A DNA stretch of 21,973 nucleotides, taken from assembly GCA_965372385.1 (NCBI GenBank), contig CBDVCD010000024.1:1-21973 (forward strand), given 5' to 3'. Positions 6,813 to 14,829 of this stretch are shown piece after piece. The notes beneath the pieces are model-generated. The model worked only from the letters and a program-made list of their open reading frames with translations, searched no databases and was not told where the DNA came from. A program made the translations under genes and the position numbers. Position 1 is the first letter of the stretch. The number at the start of each line of letters is the position of its first letter. Origin of the DNA: JASJBU01 sp965372385. GTDB lineage: Bacteria; Pseudomonadota; Gammaproteobacteria; Chromatiales; Chromatiaceae.

Positions 6813-7949
6813 TCACCTCTCGATTTCAGGTGGATAGGTATGCAGGGAGACCATCAGGCCGGCAATATCGGCGATATTGGTGCCCACCGCCAGCTTCTCC
6901 ATCACCGCGATGGCGTGGGTATAGCTCGGGCCCCGGACATGCACTCGACGCAGATACTGGCTACCGTCCGTTACCAGGTAGTAGCCGTATTCACCACGGG
7001 TACACTCGGCCTTGACGTAGGTCTCACCGGCCGGCACCTCCCAGTGCAGCACATTGGGCATCTTGGCCTGAAAGGGACCGTCGGTCGGCATACGATCGAG
7101 CAGCTGACGTATCATACAGATACCTTCGTGCATTTCCTGGTAGCGCACTATGGCCCGTCCGTAGGTATCGGAGTCGGTACCGGTGATGACATCGAATTCG
7201 AGCTGATCGTAGACCAGATAGGGCTCGTCCCGACGCAGGTCTCGCTCAAAACCGGCGGCACGGGCATTCGGCCCGACTATGCCGTATTGGTCCACCATCT
7301 CCTTACTGATGATGCCCAGTCCCTTGGTGCGGGTCTTGAACACCGCATTCTTGAACAGCACCTTCTCCACTTCACAGAGTATCTTCTCGACCCGGTTCAG
7401 CACGTCACGAGCCCGATCTTCGAAGCCCTCAGGCAGGCGCGCCCGCACCCCGCCCGGGACTATGTACATATGATAGACGCGGGCGCCGGTCATCTCTTCG
7501 AACAGGTCCAGCACATAGTCGCGATGGGTGATGGTCCATTGGTAGATGGTGCTCTGACCAAAGGCGGCGCCGATACCACCCAGCCACATCAGATAACTGG
7601 CCAGGCGCATCAGTTCCAGATTCAGGGTGCGCAGCCATTGAGCCCGTTCCGGGGATTCAATACCTGACAACTCCTCCACCGCGGCGGCGTAGAGGTATTC
7701 GTTGAAAGTAGGTTCCGGCACCGCGATACGACAGACGATGGTAAAGTTCTGGATGAAGGTACGCCGCTCCATGAGCTTTTCGAAGCCCCGGTGCAGATAG
7801 CCCACATGGGTCTTGCAGTCGACCACCTCGTCACCGCACAGGATCAGCTCCAGGGACATGTTGCCGGTGATACCCGGGTGTTGCGGACCCTGCCAGATCT
7901 TGACGTATTTACCTGACTCCAGGTCGATGGGCGCGTTCTGTTCTTGCAT
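6813..7949 (-). CDS. nuoD: NuoD/MbsL-like 49-kDa subunit without NiFe or canonical quinone residues
   Basis: This is a 378-aa member of the NuoD / group 4 hydrogenase large-subunit family. Conserved pieces include GPQHPG (21-26), GYLHRGFEKLMERRT (50-64), LASYLMWLG, RGEYGYYLVTDG and the C-terminal RVHVRGPSYTH. The hydrogenase CxxC pairs that bind nickel and iron are absent: the N-terminal region reads IVCRIAVPEP and the C-terminus ADIAGLMVSL. By ungapped alignment to Thermus Nqo4, the quinone residues His38 and Tyr87 are replaced by T28 and V77, while Arg84 is kept (R74). It should therefore be neither a hydrogenase nor an ordinary ubiquinone reductase. In this operon it corresponds to MbsL/MbxL and forms, with the NuoB-like subunit, the base of the peripheral arm. 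It lies 29 nt after the nuoC-like gene. Confidence 0.9.
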   Translation of the reverse strand: MQEQNAPIDLESGKYVKIWQGPQHPGITGNMSLELILCGDEVVDCKTHVGYLHRGFEKLMERRTFIQNFTIVCRIAVPEPTFNEYLYAAAVEELSGIESPERAQWLRTLNLELMRLASYLMWLGGIGAAFGQSTIYQWTITHRDYVLDLFEEMTGARVYHMYIVPGGVRARLPEGFEDRARDVLNRVEKILCEVEKVLFKNAVFKTRTKGLGIISKEMVDQYGIVGPNARAAGFERDLRRDEPYLVYDQLEFDVITGTDSDTYGRAIVRYQEMHEGICMIRQLLDRMPTDGPFQAKMPNVLHWEVPAGETYVKAECTRGEYGYYLVTDGSQYLRRVHVRGPSYTHAIAVMEKLAVGTNIADIAGLMVSLHTYPPEIER

Positions 7950-7978
7950 GCTCTAGCGTTTCCGTAATTCTGGATAGG

Positions 7979-8524
7979 TCAGTCGGTATGGATCGGGTAC
8001 ATGATCTGTTTCATGTGCTCACGGGGGTCTTCGGTAGTGCGCCCTTCCCGGTCGAAAAACCGATCCTTGCTGTAGGCCACGGTATCGAACTCCTTGCGCA
8101 TCGGCGGGATCTCGTCCCAGCCCTCCAGACAGAAATCGTCGTCCAGCCTTGGACTGCCGGGAAAACGGATGCCGTACATCTCCCGCAATTCCCGCTGATA
8201 GGTGGCGGCCTGGGCCCAGAGTTCGTGGATGGAGTCCATCTCCGACTGCTCCCGGACAAGATCCACATGCACGGCCATGCTGTGGTGAGACGCGTAATTG
8301 TGCAACATGTAGGTCAGGGTGAAGTGTCCGTCCTCGATAAAATCGATGGCTGTCAGAAAGGCCAGATGGGTGTAGTTCTCACCGTCACGCAGCTCGCGGA
8401 TGAACTGAACTGCATCCTCCTTGGGGATCTTCAACAGCAGCAGGCTGGCCTTCTGCTGCTTGACCTCGGTAATGGCGTAGTGGTCGGAAAGCCGCTCGAT
8501 GATGTTTTTTGGGTCGTCGCTCAT
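7979..8524 (-). CDS. nuoC: NuoC/MbsK-like 30-kDa subunit
   Basis: A 181-aa NuoC family protein (Complex1_30kDa). The family core is visible: THLAFLTAIDF (strand and helix before the signature), then AATYQRELREMYGIRFPGSPRLDDDF, matching the WxxAxWxEREVxDMFGIxFxGHPxL signature with some changes. The C-terminal part (PPMRKEF...) is the usual tail that wraps on NuoD. It has no cofactor; its role is structural, bridging the NuoB- and NuoD-like subunits. It lies between the NuoB-like and NuoD-like genes as in MBS and group 4 hydrogenase operons. Unusually, 140 nt separate it from the upstream nuoB-like gene, and that gap holds a palindromic repeat. Confidence 0.88.
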   Translation of the reverse strand: MSDDPKNIIERLSDHYAITEVKQQKASLLLLKIPKEDAVQFIRELRDGENYTHLAFLTAIDFIEDGHFTLTYMLHNYASHHSMAVHVDLVREQSEMDSIHELWAQAATYQRELREMYGIRFPGSPRLDDDFCLEGWDEIPPMRKEFDTVAYSKDRFFDREGRTTEDPREHMKQIMYPIHTD

Positions 8525-8571
8525 GGTCTGTTATCTATGATCTATGTATGGTCAGTTTCTATCCAGAAACT

Positions 8572-8652
8572 CTCCCCCACCCTAACCCTCGGCTTTGGCT
8601 CCCTGCGTCGCTCTACCACCTCCATCCCTGGAGGCGTCCCCTGCTGGGGGAG
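8572..8652. repeat. palindromic repeat between nuoC- and nuoB-like genes
   Basis: Outer arms CTCCCCCA (8572-8579) and TGGGGGAG (8645-8652) are perfect, and an inner hairpin CCTCCA-tccc-TGGAGG (8609-8624) sits within. The block fills most of the only large gap (8525-8664) inside the operon core. It resembles the C-rich/G-rich REP-type repeats seen near 4325. It could lower expression of downstream genes or stabilise the upstream message. Confidence 0.5.
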
Positions 8653-8664
8653 GGAAAAATAGGC

Positions 8665-9300
8665 TTACCAGCTGTAGTCCGGCATATCCCAGTTCTTGAT
8701 GATGCGTTTCTGGTTGGCCTTGTACCAGTCCAGGTTCTCGATATAACGATTATGGCCGTCGGCGCGGCCCTCTTTGATCTTCTTCTTCAGCGCCAGCACC
8801 CCGGCCAGCAGCGCCTCGGGACGCGGCATGCAACCGGTGATATAGAGATCCACCGGGATATAGAGGTCGAACTGATTCACCGTGTTGTAGCTGTCCCAGT
8901 ACATGCCGCCATTGACCGGGCAGATCCCCAGGGCGACCACGAACTTGGGCCCCTGCATCTGCTCATAGGAGCGGATGATGCGCTTCAGGGTCTTCACCGA
9001 GGCATAACCGCCGATCATGAACACCGAGGCCTGACGCGGTGTGGGGCGTGGCTGAAAGCCGAAGCGATAGGCATCGTAGCGGGCGGTCATCAGGGGGTTG
9101 AGCTCCACCGCTCCACAGCCGGTGCCGAAGGCGAGCAGCCAGAGAGAGTTGGCCCTGACCCAGTTCATGAACTTCTCCACCACTTCGACCGGATAGGGTT
9201 CGTAAGGCACGGGTCGCGCGTTCGAGAACAGATCCTGCTCTTCCGCGGTGAGTCCTTCGTTGGCCATTGGGCCCAGGGATTTGTCTTTGGTTAACATCAC
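8665..9300 (-). CDS. nuoB: NuoB/MbsJ-like subunit with only three cluster cysteines
   Basis: A 211-aa member of the NuoB / hydrogenase small-subunit family, carrying the terminal [4Fe-4S] cluster (N2 in complex I, proximal in hydrogenases). The ligand region that normally reads ACCAVE reads GCGAVE here (C62, G63); the minus-strand codons are TGT GGA, so the loss is clear in the DNA. The other two ligands are present: GICPVNGGMYWD (C127) and GCMPRPEALL (C157). A three-Cys cluster would leave one iron free or with another ligand. As I recall, Pyrococcus MBS also has a proximal cluster held by three cysteines, proposed as the sulfur-reducing site. The start may be Met1 (9300) or Met2 (9297). It lies 36 nt after the nuoH-like gene. 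Confidence 0.92.
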   Translation of the reverse strand: MMLTKDKSLGPMANEGLTAEEQDLFSNARPVPYEPYPVEVVEKFMNWVRANSLWLLAFGTGCGAVELNPLMTARYDAYRFGFQPRPTPRQASVFMIGGYASVKTLKRIIRSYEQMQGPKFVVALGICPVNGGMYWDSYNTVNQFDLYIPVDLYITGCMPRPEALLAGVLALKKKIKEGRADGHNRYIENLDWYKANQKRIIKNWDMPDYSW

Positions 9301-9336
9301 CTAGCTCCGTTGTTGTCTTGGTCTACCATTAGACAG

Positions 9337-10260
9337 TCAGGCAACCAGAAAAATCTGCACGAATGCGATCGCTGCAATACCAATCAGGGTCGGTATGCGC
9401 AGGAAGAACCGGATCGACTGATCGACCCGGTAACGCGGAAAGGCGGCGCCCACCACCACCGCCACCATGTAGATCGCCCAGGTCTTGATCACCATCTCAA
9501 AAATCCCGGTGGCGCCACCAAAGAACAGATCCATAAACAGAATCAGCTTGGCGCTGGCGAAGATTGCCCGATTGGTCGACATCAACGCCAGGAAGGAGCT
9601 GTGATACTCGGTTGGCGGACCGATCGGGATCTCGTTTGGCGCAGTCACCACATCGAAGGGCGAATAGGCGGTCATGCCTAAAAACGCCAGCATCGCAGCA
9701 GCAACAGCCAGTGGGTTGGTGAACAGGGTCCAGTTGGCCATACCGCCTTGTTGCGCCGCCACGATCTCATTGATGGAGAGGGTGTCGTATTGAATCACGA
9801 TGGCGATGATGGCCAGCGCAAAAGGCACCTCATAGGCGGTCATCTGACCCAGACCACGGGCCACACCGATGGCGCTGTAGGGATGGCCGCTCTCCCCCGC
9901 TCCCAGAGCCATGCCGAGCTGGCCGAAGAAGACAAAATAGATCACCAACAGCAGATCACCGGCAAAGTTGAAGTTGGCGAACATCTCACTGCCATAAAGC
10001 ACCGGGATGAAGGCCAGAGTGCCTATGCCACCGGCAATACGGAACACCGGCCCCAGATAGAACATCGTCCCATGGCTCACCGCGGTGCGTTTACCCAGAT
10101 TCTTGATGATATCCAGGAAGGGTTGCCAGTAGGGGATACCGATACGCCCCTGCACCTTGGCCATAGTCCGCGCGACAACGGCCCCAAGCAGCAGCCCGTA
10201 AACTGTGATTATGCCCAGTGTAATCAGAAAGTAAGCGATTTTGACGGCCCAATCTTCCAT
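9337..10260 (-). CDS. nuoH: NuoH/MbsM-like membrane subunit
   Basis: A 307-aa polytopic membrane protein with about eight helices, of the NuoH / HycD / EchB / MbhM family; it anchors the soluble arm to the membrane pumps. KVQGRIGIPYWQPFLDIIKN (35-54) is the first cytoplasmic loop in its hydrogenase/MBS form, and GESGHPYSAIGVARGLGQM (122-140) is conserved. The loop that reads PFDLPEAEAELVAGY in complex I is PFDVVTAPNEIPIGPPTEY (201-219) here, so two of its three acidic residues are replaced. Its ATG overlaps the TAA of the upstream double-pump gene (TAATG at about 10258-10262), a sign of translational coupling. Confidence 0.92.
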   Translation of the reverse strand: MEDWAVKIAYFLITLGIITVYGLLLGAVVARTMAKVQGRIGIPYWQPFLDIIKNLGKRTAVSHGTMFYLGPVFRIAGGIGTLAFIPVLYGSEMFANFNFAGDLLLVIYFVFFGQLGMALGAGESGHPYSAIGVARGLGQMTAYEVPFALAIIAIVIQYDTLSINEIVAAQQGGMANWTLFTNPLAVAAAMLAFLGMTAYSPFDVVTAPNEIPIGPPTEYHSSFLALMSTNRAIFASAKLILFMDLFFGGATGIFEMVIKTWAIYMVAVVVGAAFPRYRVDQSIRFFLRIPTLIGIAAIAFVQIFLVA

Positions 10261-13200
10261 TAACCCATGCCTCCGACCGCGATATAGATCATCACCACAT
10301 AAAACAACACATACAGGGCATAGGTCTGTCCATTACCCGTATACAGCACCCGCAACGTCGAGCCGATGGTGTGACTCCATTCGGCGGCCCCGCCCCAAAA
10401 GGCAGTGGCTCTGGGTTTGATCAGGGAACCGAATGCCCTCTCATAGAATGAGTAGAAGTTATAGGCGTAGTGGGATGTCTCCGGGGTTGCGGGACGCTCC
10501 GCGGCGAATACGATATTGAACTGCTTGACCTTCTGGATCTGCATAAAGCGGGAGAGAAACAACAGGATCAGCAGCGGTACCAGGAACACCCCGGCGACGA
10601 TGTTCATAACCAAGAAACCATCCCAGTAACCGAATTTGCTCGTAAGCACCGTGCCTTCCCAGGCCAGGACCTCGGGGAAGTTACCGGCAATGGCCGCCGT
10701 GATCGGGTCGATCAGCAATTTGGGCCAGACCGAGAAGGCCATGATCGCCACAATGAGCAGAATCTGCGGCGCCAGCAACAGCCAGGGGGCCTCGCGCAGC
10801 TCCTTGTGCGCCGTTTTGCGCTGTCCGAGAAATACCGTATGAATCAGCCGGAACAGATAGAGAAAGGCCACCGCGCTGGCGAAGAAAGCAAGACCGGCCT
10901 GCCAATACCAGCCTTTATCGAACAGGGCGTTGAGCAACAGCCACTTGCTGCCAAAGCCGGTCAGCGGCGGCACACCGGAGATGGCGATGATGCCGATCAG
11001 CACCGAGATAAAGGTCATCGGCATGTTCTTGTCCAGCCCGCCCATCTTGTACATCAAACGGGTGCCGGTGCGGAAGACTACACCGGCCACCGCCAGGAAC
11101 AGCAAGCCCTTGAACAGCAGATGGTTGACGGTCAGATAGCCGGCGCTGACCCAGCCGAGCTGGCTGGATATGGCAATCGCGGTGATGATATAACCCACCT
11201 GCCCCATACTGGAATAGGCGAGCAGTTTCTTTACATCCTCCTGGAACAGGGCCATCAGGGCGCCCAGGAAGGCGGTGATAACACCCAACCAGCCGACCAC
11301 ATAATTCACCTGATCAACAGAACCCGCCCCATTCACCGCCAGATGCAACCCGGCCAGCAGCAGGCCGAAGATAGCAGCCTTGCCCACCACCGCCGAGAGC
11401 AGTGCGGAAAAATCGTCCTCGGCTTCGCTGTAGGCGCCGGGCAGCCAGACATGCAGTCCCGCGGCCCCGGCCTTGACCAGGAAACCGAGGATCAACAGCG
11501 TGTAAACAAGGGTGGCGGATTCACGCACGTTGCTCAGATCAGCCAGCAGGATGGAACCGGTCTCCCCGTAGGCGAAACCGAAGCCAGCCAGGATCAGGAA
11601 AGCCGAACCCAGGGAGAACATCAGGAAGGTCAGGATGTGTTCCTTTGCGCCACGCCCCAAGGAGATCATCAGGTATGAACTCAGGGTCAGGATCTCCCAA
11701 GCGAAGAAGAACTGCAGTGAAGTGGATGCCTCCAGTAGCGAGGCCAGGGAGAACAACAGCATTCCCAGCAGTGGATAGAATCCCTTACGGGCATCCGAAC
11801 GATGCAACACCGCAAAGGCGATCACCCCCCCACCCAGCAGCAGGATGAGCCCGAACAGCCAGCGCAGACCCTCTAATTCCATGGCAACCGGATAGGCATA
11901 GGCGGCAAACGCCGTGAGCACCAGAACCCCCTTCAGACGCCCAGGCATACCTTCCAGGGCAAGCATGATGGCCCCGATGTAGATAGGCACCAGGATGCGA
12001 GCAGCATCCAGCCCCAGCCAATTGGCGATCAAATGACCGCAGACGAGCAGAGACAGGGCAAACAGTCCGACTGGGATGAGTCTTCCAACCTTCTCCACTT
12101 GCGGCGCCTGATCTTCATCACGCAGGGCGAAACCAAACCAGCGATAGAGGTAGGCAACCTCCAGCAACGATCCAAGCAGCACGGCGAAGACCCAGAACGA
12201 CAGGTCGCCGGCAGACAGCTGCATGATCAGCTCCCATTTGGCCCAGAAACCCGGGAAGGGTGGAAAGCCTGCCAGGGCGGCCAATAACACGCCCAACAGG
12301 ACCAGCAGCAGAGGCTTGCGCCGCAGTCCCACCCAATCCTCAGTAGCGGAGCGGTCTACGGCTCCCGCCAGCCAGAACAGGCCTGCCTTGGCCAGCAGGT
12401 GGTTGATGAATAGCCCACCCATCACTAGGGTCATGTACTCTGTCTTGCCGAGCATGTTGAGCGCTGCCATGGCCAAGATCATCAGCCCCATCTGAGCCAC
12501 CGAGGAGTAACCCAGCATGCGTCTGACATTGCGCTGGCGCAGACCGATGAAGTTGGAGGCCAGGAAGGTGGCGCCACCCACTGCCGCCACAACCGGCAGA
12601 AAACTCTCCATTAGCGGCACGATCTTGTAGAGGGCAAACATGGCACCGGCCGAGACGCCGACTGAGATCATCGCGGCCACACCCGCCGGAACCGTTTCGT
12701 AGACATCCAGTCCCCAGCCATTGGCCGGATAGGGTTTGAGTTCGATGATCACGCCCACCAGCAACAGCACACTGGCGACCAGGCCAATCGGCCCGGTGAG
12801 CTTATCCAGATGCGGCAGCATGTCGTCCAGGTTGAGGGTGCCGGTCAGATGGTAGAGCAGCATGGTCCCCAACAGGAAGAAGGTCGAGGCCAGGGAGGTG
12901 GCGATGATGTATTTGAAACCGGCGGCCAGACTGGCGGGGGACTTGTCCAGGGCGAGCATGCCATAGGTGGCAAGCGCCGTGATCTCGATAAAGATGAAGA
13001 GATTGAACAGATCGCGGGTCATCACCATGCCGCTGATGCCCATGGCCAGAATCAGGTAGACCGACATGGCCGATGCCCTGCCGCGAAAATAGTCCAGCAG
13101 GTACCAGCCACCGAGAAGCGCGGACAGGTTAACTGCGGTCACCACAAACGCCTCAAACAGACCGAAGCGCAGATTGATGGCAAAGGGTGGTTGAATACCG

Positions 13201-13400
13201 GCGGTAATGATCTCTACGGCTGGTGCCCCGTCCATCAGACGCAGCAGCCAGATACCGGAGATGAGTAATAGGTAGATCTGGGTCAGCCAGAACAGGGCGC
13301 GGGCGGTCCCCTCGCTGCTCCTGGCGATCAACGGCAGTAGAAAGCCTGCGCCAAGGGCGGCAATAACCAGATTGATGGGGGCAAGCAGACCTTCTACCAT
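10260..13400 (-). CDS. tandem fusion of two MrpD/NuoN-type ion-pump subunits (MbsH-MbsH' like)
   Basis: At 1046 aa this is twice the usual antiporter-like subunit. The first unit (about 1-430) has the TM5 glutamate in FIFIEI (E139), K222 in ELKPYPANGW, K259, and K388 in GFWAKWE. The second (about 530-870) has E569 in FFFAWEI, K643 and H650 in FLVKAGAAGLHVWLP, K674, and K819 in GFGSKW. The central Glu-Lys-Lys/His-Lys proton path is thus kept in both. A C-terminal region of about 170 aa ends in LYTGNGQTYALYVLFYV, as in MbhH/HyfB-type proteins. Separate H and H' subunits occur in archaeal Mbx/MBS; here they are one polypeptide. It overlaps the mrpC-like gene by 7 nt and the nuoH-like start by 1 nt. 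It should translocate H+ or move Na+ in exchange for H+. Confidence 0.92.
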   Translation of the reverse strand: MVEGLLAPINLVIAALGAGFLLPLIARSSEGTARALFWLTQIYLLLISGIWLLRLMDGAPAVEIITAGIQPPFAINLRFGLFEAFVVTAVNLSALLGGWYLLDYFRGRASAMSVYLILAMGISGMVMTRDLFNLFIFIEITALATYGMLALDKSPASLAAGFKYIIATSLASTFFLLGTMLLYHLTGTLNLDDMLPHLDKLTGPIGLVASVLLLVGVIIELKPYPANGWGLDVYETVPAGVAAMISVGVSAGAMFALYKIVPLMESFLPVVAAVGGATFLASNFIGLRQRNVRRMLGYSSVAQMGLMILAMAALNMLGKTEYMTLVMGGLFINHLLAKAGLFWLAGAVDRSATEDWVGLRRKPLLLVLLGVLLAALAGFPPFPGFWAKWELIMQLSAGDLSFWVFAVLLGSLLEVAYLYRWFGFALRDEDQAPQVEKVGRLIPVGLFALSLLVCGHLIANWLGLDAARILVPIYIGAIMLALEGMPGRLKGVLVLTAFAAYAYPVAMELEGLRWLFGLILLLGGGVIAFAVLHRSDARKGFYPLLGMLLFSLASLLEASTSLQFFFAWEILTLSSYLMISLGRGAKEHILTFLMFSLGSAFLILAGFGFAYGETGSILLADLSNVRESATLVYTLLILGFLVKAGAAGLHVWLPGAYSEAEDDFSALLSAVVGKAAIFGLLLAGLHLAVNGAGSVDQVNYVVGWLGVITAFLGALMALFQEDVKKLLAYSSMGQVGYIITAIAISSQLGWVSAGYLTVNHLLFKGLLFLAVAGVVFRTGTRLMYKMGGLDKNMPMTFISVLIGIIAISGVPPLTGFGSKWLLLNALFDKGWYWQAGLAFFASAVAFLYLFRLIHTVFLGQRKTAHKELREAPWLLLAPQILLIVAIMAFSVWPKLLIDPITAAIAGNFPEVLAWEGTVLTSKFGYWDGFLVMNIVAGVFLVPLLILLFLSRFMQIQKVKQFNIVFAAERPATPETSHYAYNFYSFYERAFGSLIKPRATAFWGGAAEWSHTIGSTLRVLYTGNGQTYALYVLFYVVMIYIAVGGMG

Positions 13401-13762
13401 TTCGACTCCGTGCAGTCCTCGATGGACAGGGATTTTTTCTTGTCATGTATCTGCACCGCAAAGGCGAGCATCACCGCAGTGATACCCAGACCGATGACGA
13501 TGGCGGTCAACACCAGGGCCGAGGGCACCGGGTCCACCACATCCTGCAGGGCGGTGGCTCGATCTATTGCCGCATTGATGATCGGTGCGGTGCCACCCGA
13601 CAGGTAACCAATGGATACCATGATCATATGCACACCGGTATCAATCAGGGAGAAACCGATGATCATGCGGATGATATTCTTTTGCGTGAGCATTCCCCAC
13701 ATGCCGATCAGCAGCAATACAAAACCGGCGCTCAGGGTAATCGTGGAAACGGGCAGATCCAT
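13394..13762 (-). CDS. mnhC: MrpC/MnhC-type subunit (NuoK-like, MbsG-like)
   Basis: A 122-aa protein with three membrane helices, of the MrpC/NuoK family. The diagnostic C-terminal helix reads DPVPSALVLTAIVIGLGITA (about 77-96), as in Mrp antiporters and Mbh/Mbx complexes. The first helices (GFVLLLIGMWGMLTQKNIIR; MIIGFSLIDTGVHMIMVSIG) also match. It starts 5 nt after the upstream MrpAB-like gene and its last 7 nt overlap the tandem-pump gene, so the genes are translated as a coupled unit. It packs against the MrpD-type pumps in the membrane arm. Confidence 0.92.
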   Translation of the reverse strand: MDLPVSTITLSAGFVLLLIGMWGMLTQKNIIRMIIGFSLIDTGVHMIMVSIGYLSGGTAPIINAAIDRATALQDVVDPVPSALVLTAIVIGLGITAVMLAFAVQIHDKKKSLSIEDCTESKW

Positions 13763-13767
13763 GTTGA

Positions 13768-14481
13768 CTAATCCTGCTGATCGCTTTTGAAATGTTCCAG
13801 CATGGCACTGAGTTCAGTGCCAACCTTCAAACCGATAAAGATGTAGATGAGCGGGATCGCCCCGGCGCTGAACAGTTCACCGTAGCTGCCCAATGGCAGG
13901 ATACGGTTGTCCAGGAAACCGCCCGCCAGCACCAGACCAAGAATACCCACCACGACATAGCTAAAGCCTGAAAGGGACTCAAGCACGCTCATCAGGGTAT
14001 GCCGCAGCTTGGCGTAGGGCAGCGCCAGGAATAGCAGCACGATACCGGAGGCAATCACCGCCCCGCCTTGAAAACCACCACCAGGGGTCAGGTGGCCATT
14101 AAGAAAGATATAGGCGCCGAACAGAAAGATGATCGGCAGCAGATACTGCACGGTGGTTTGCACCAGTTCGCTGGAGACCGTTTTACTTTGCTCCCTCGGT
14201 TGCTCGGTTTTTCCTTCATGCTTATCCATAAGCCCAAGTAACAGTCCAACAACCGCAGCTGATAGAAACAGCACCGTGACTTCGCCCAGGGTATCCAGTC
14301 CGCGGTAGGTGACTACTACCGAGGTCACCAGATTGGCAGCGCCCAGTTCATCCGGGCCCTTGTCCACGTAACGGGTGGCCAGGGAGGAGAGTTCAGTAGA
14401 CTCCTGATAGTTGTCGGCCACGTCATAGAACATCGCCGCAAACAGAAACAGGACCAGAAAAATAAAAAGGCGTTTGATCAT
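13768..14481 (-). CDS. mnhB: fusion of MrpA C-terminal domain (MbsE-like) and MrpB (MbsF-like)
   Basis: A 237-aa membrane protein made of two parts that are separate in archaeal Mbh/Mbx. Residues 1-86 match the C-terminal piece of MrpA (MbhE type): NLVTSVVVTYRGLDTLGEVT (50-69). Residues about 105-237 are MrpB (MbhF type), with the signature NGHLTPGGGFQGG (128-140). A charged linker (about 86-105) joins them. The gene begins exactly where the mrpG-like gene ends (14482/14481, zero gap). About six membrane helices are visible. The part is needed for assembly and cation exchange in Mrp-type modules. Confidence 0.88.
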   Translation of the reverse strand: MIKRLFIFLVLFLFAAMFYDVADNYQESTELSSLATRYVDKGPDELGAANLVTSVVVTYRGLDTLGEVTVLFLSAAVVGLLLGLMDKHEGKTEQPREQSKTVSSELVQTTVQYLLPIIFLFGAYIFLNGHLTPGGGFQGGAVIASGIVLLFLALPYAKLRHTLMSVLESLSGFSYVVVGILGLVLAGGFLDNRILPLGSYGELFSAGAIPLIYIFIGLKVGTELSAMLEHFKSDQQD

Positions 14482-14829
14482 CTACTCAGCACCCTTGACT
14501 GTTTCAGCCTCGTCCAGCTTGTCCACCACGGTATGTCGGGTCTTGTGGATGCCTCGTCGATGGGATGCGCGCGCCAAGGCGTGAGAGGAAACCGGGTTGG
14601 TTAACAGCACGAAGAAAATCAATAATAAGATCTTGCCGATCCAGGCCGGATGGAAGAAACACAAACCGATCAGGATCAGAATGGTGCCCAGAGTGGAGGC
14701 CTTGGTGCCTGTCTGAATCCGGTTGTAACTATCCGGCATGCGCAGCACACCCAACCCGGCTGAAAACAGAAATACCGAGCCGGCAAAAATCACAAGACTA
14801 CCAAGTATCTCACTCATCGGGCTCGACAT
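14482..14829 (-). CDS. mnhG: MrpG/MnhG-type subunit (MbsC-like)
   Basis: A 115-aa membrane protein of the MrpG family with three helices. Family marks are LGVLRMPDSYNRIQTGTKAS after helix 1 and LLTNPVSSHALARASHRRG after helix 3. Two starts are possible: ATG 14827-14829 (overlapping the upstream DUF4040 gene by 20 nt) or ATG 14815-14817 (overlapping by 8 nt), the latter nearer normal for a coupled start. The C-terminal tail is charged and cytoplasmic. It is a small scaffold subunit of the Mrp-like membrane module. Confidence 0.92.
   Translation of the reverse strand: MSSPMSEILGSLVIFAGSVFLFSAGLGVLRMPDSYNRIQTGTKASTLGTILILIGLCFFHPAWIGKILLLIFFVLLTNPVSSHALARASHRRGIHKTRHTVVDKLDEAETVKGAE

Noticed and set aside
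6789..7667. 292-aa plus-strand open frame, and similar ones opposite nuoC, nuoB and nuoH
   Set aside because: Shadows of the conserved minus-strand subunits with no recognisable domain.
6813..9300. Group 4 energy-converting [NiFe] hydrogenase
   Set aside because: Both CxxC pairs for NiFe are absent in the large subunit, and no maturation (hyp) genes or C-terminal processing site are seen.
10470..11678. 402-aa plus-strand open frame
   Set aside because: Antisense of the tandem pump gene; Gln/Asp/His-rich shadow composition caused by hydrophobic codons on the other strand.
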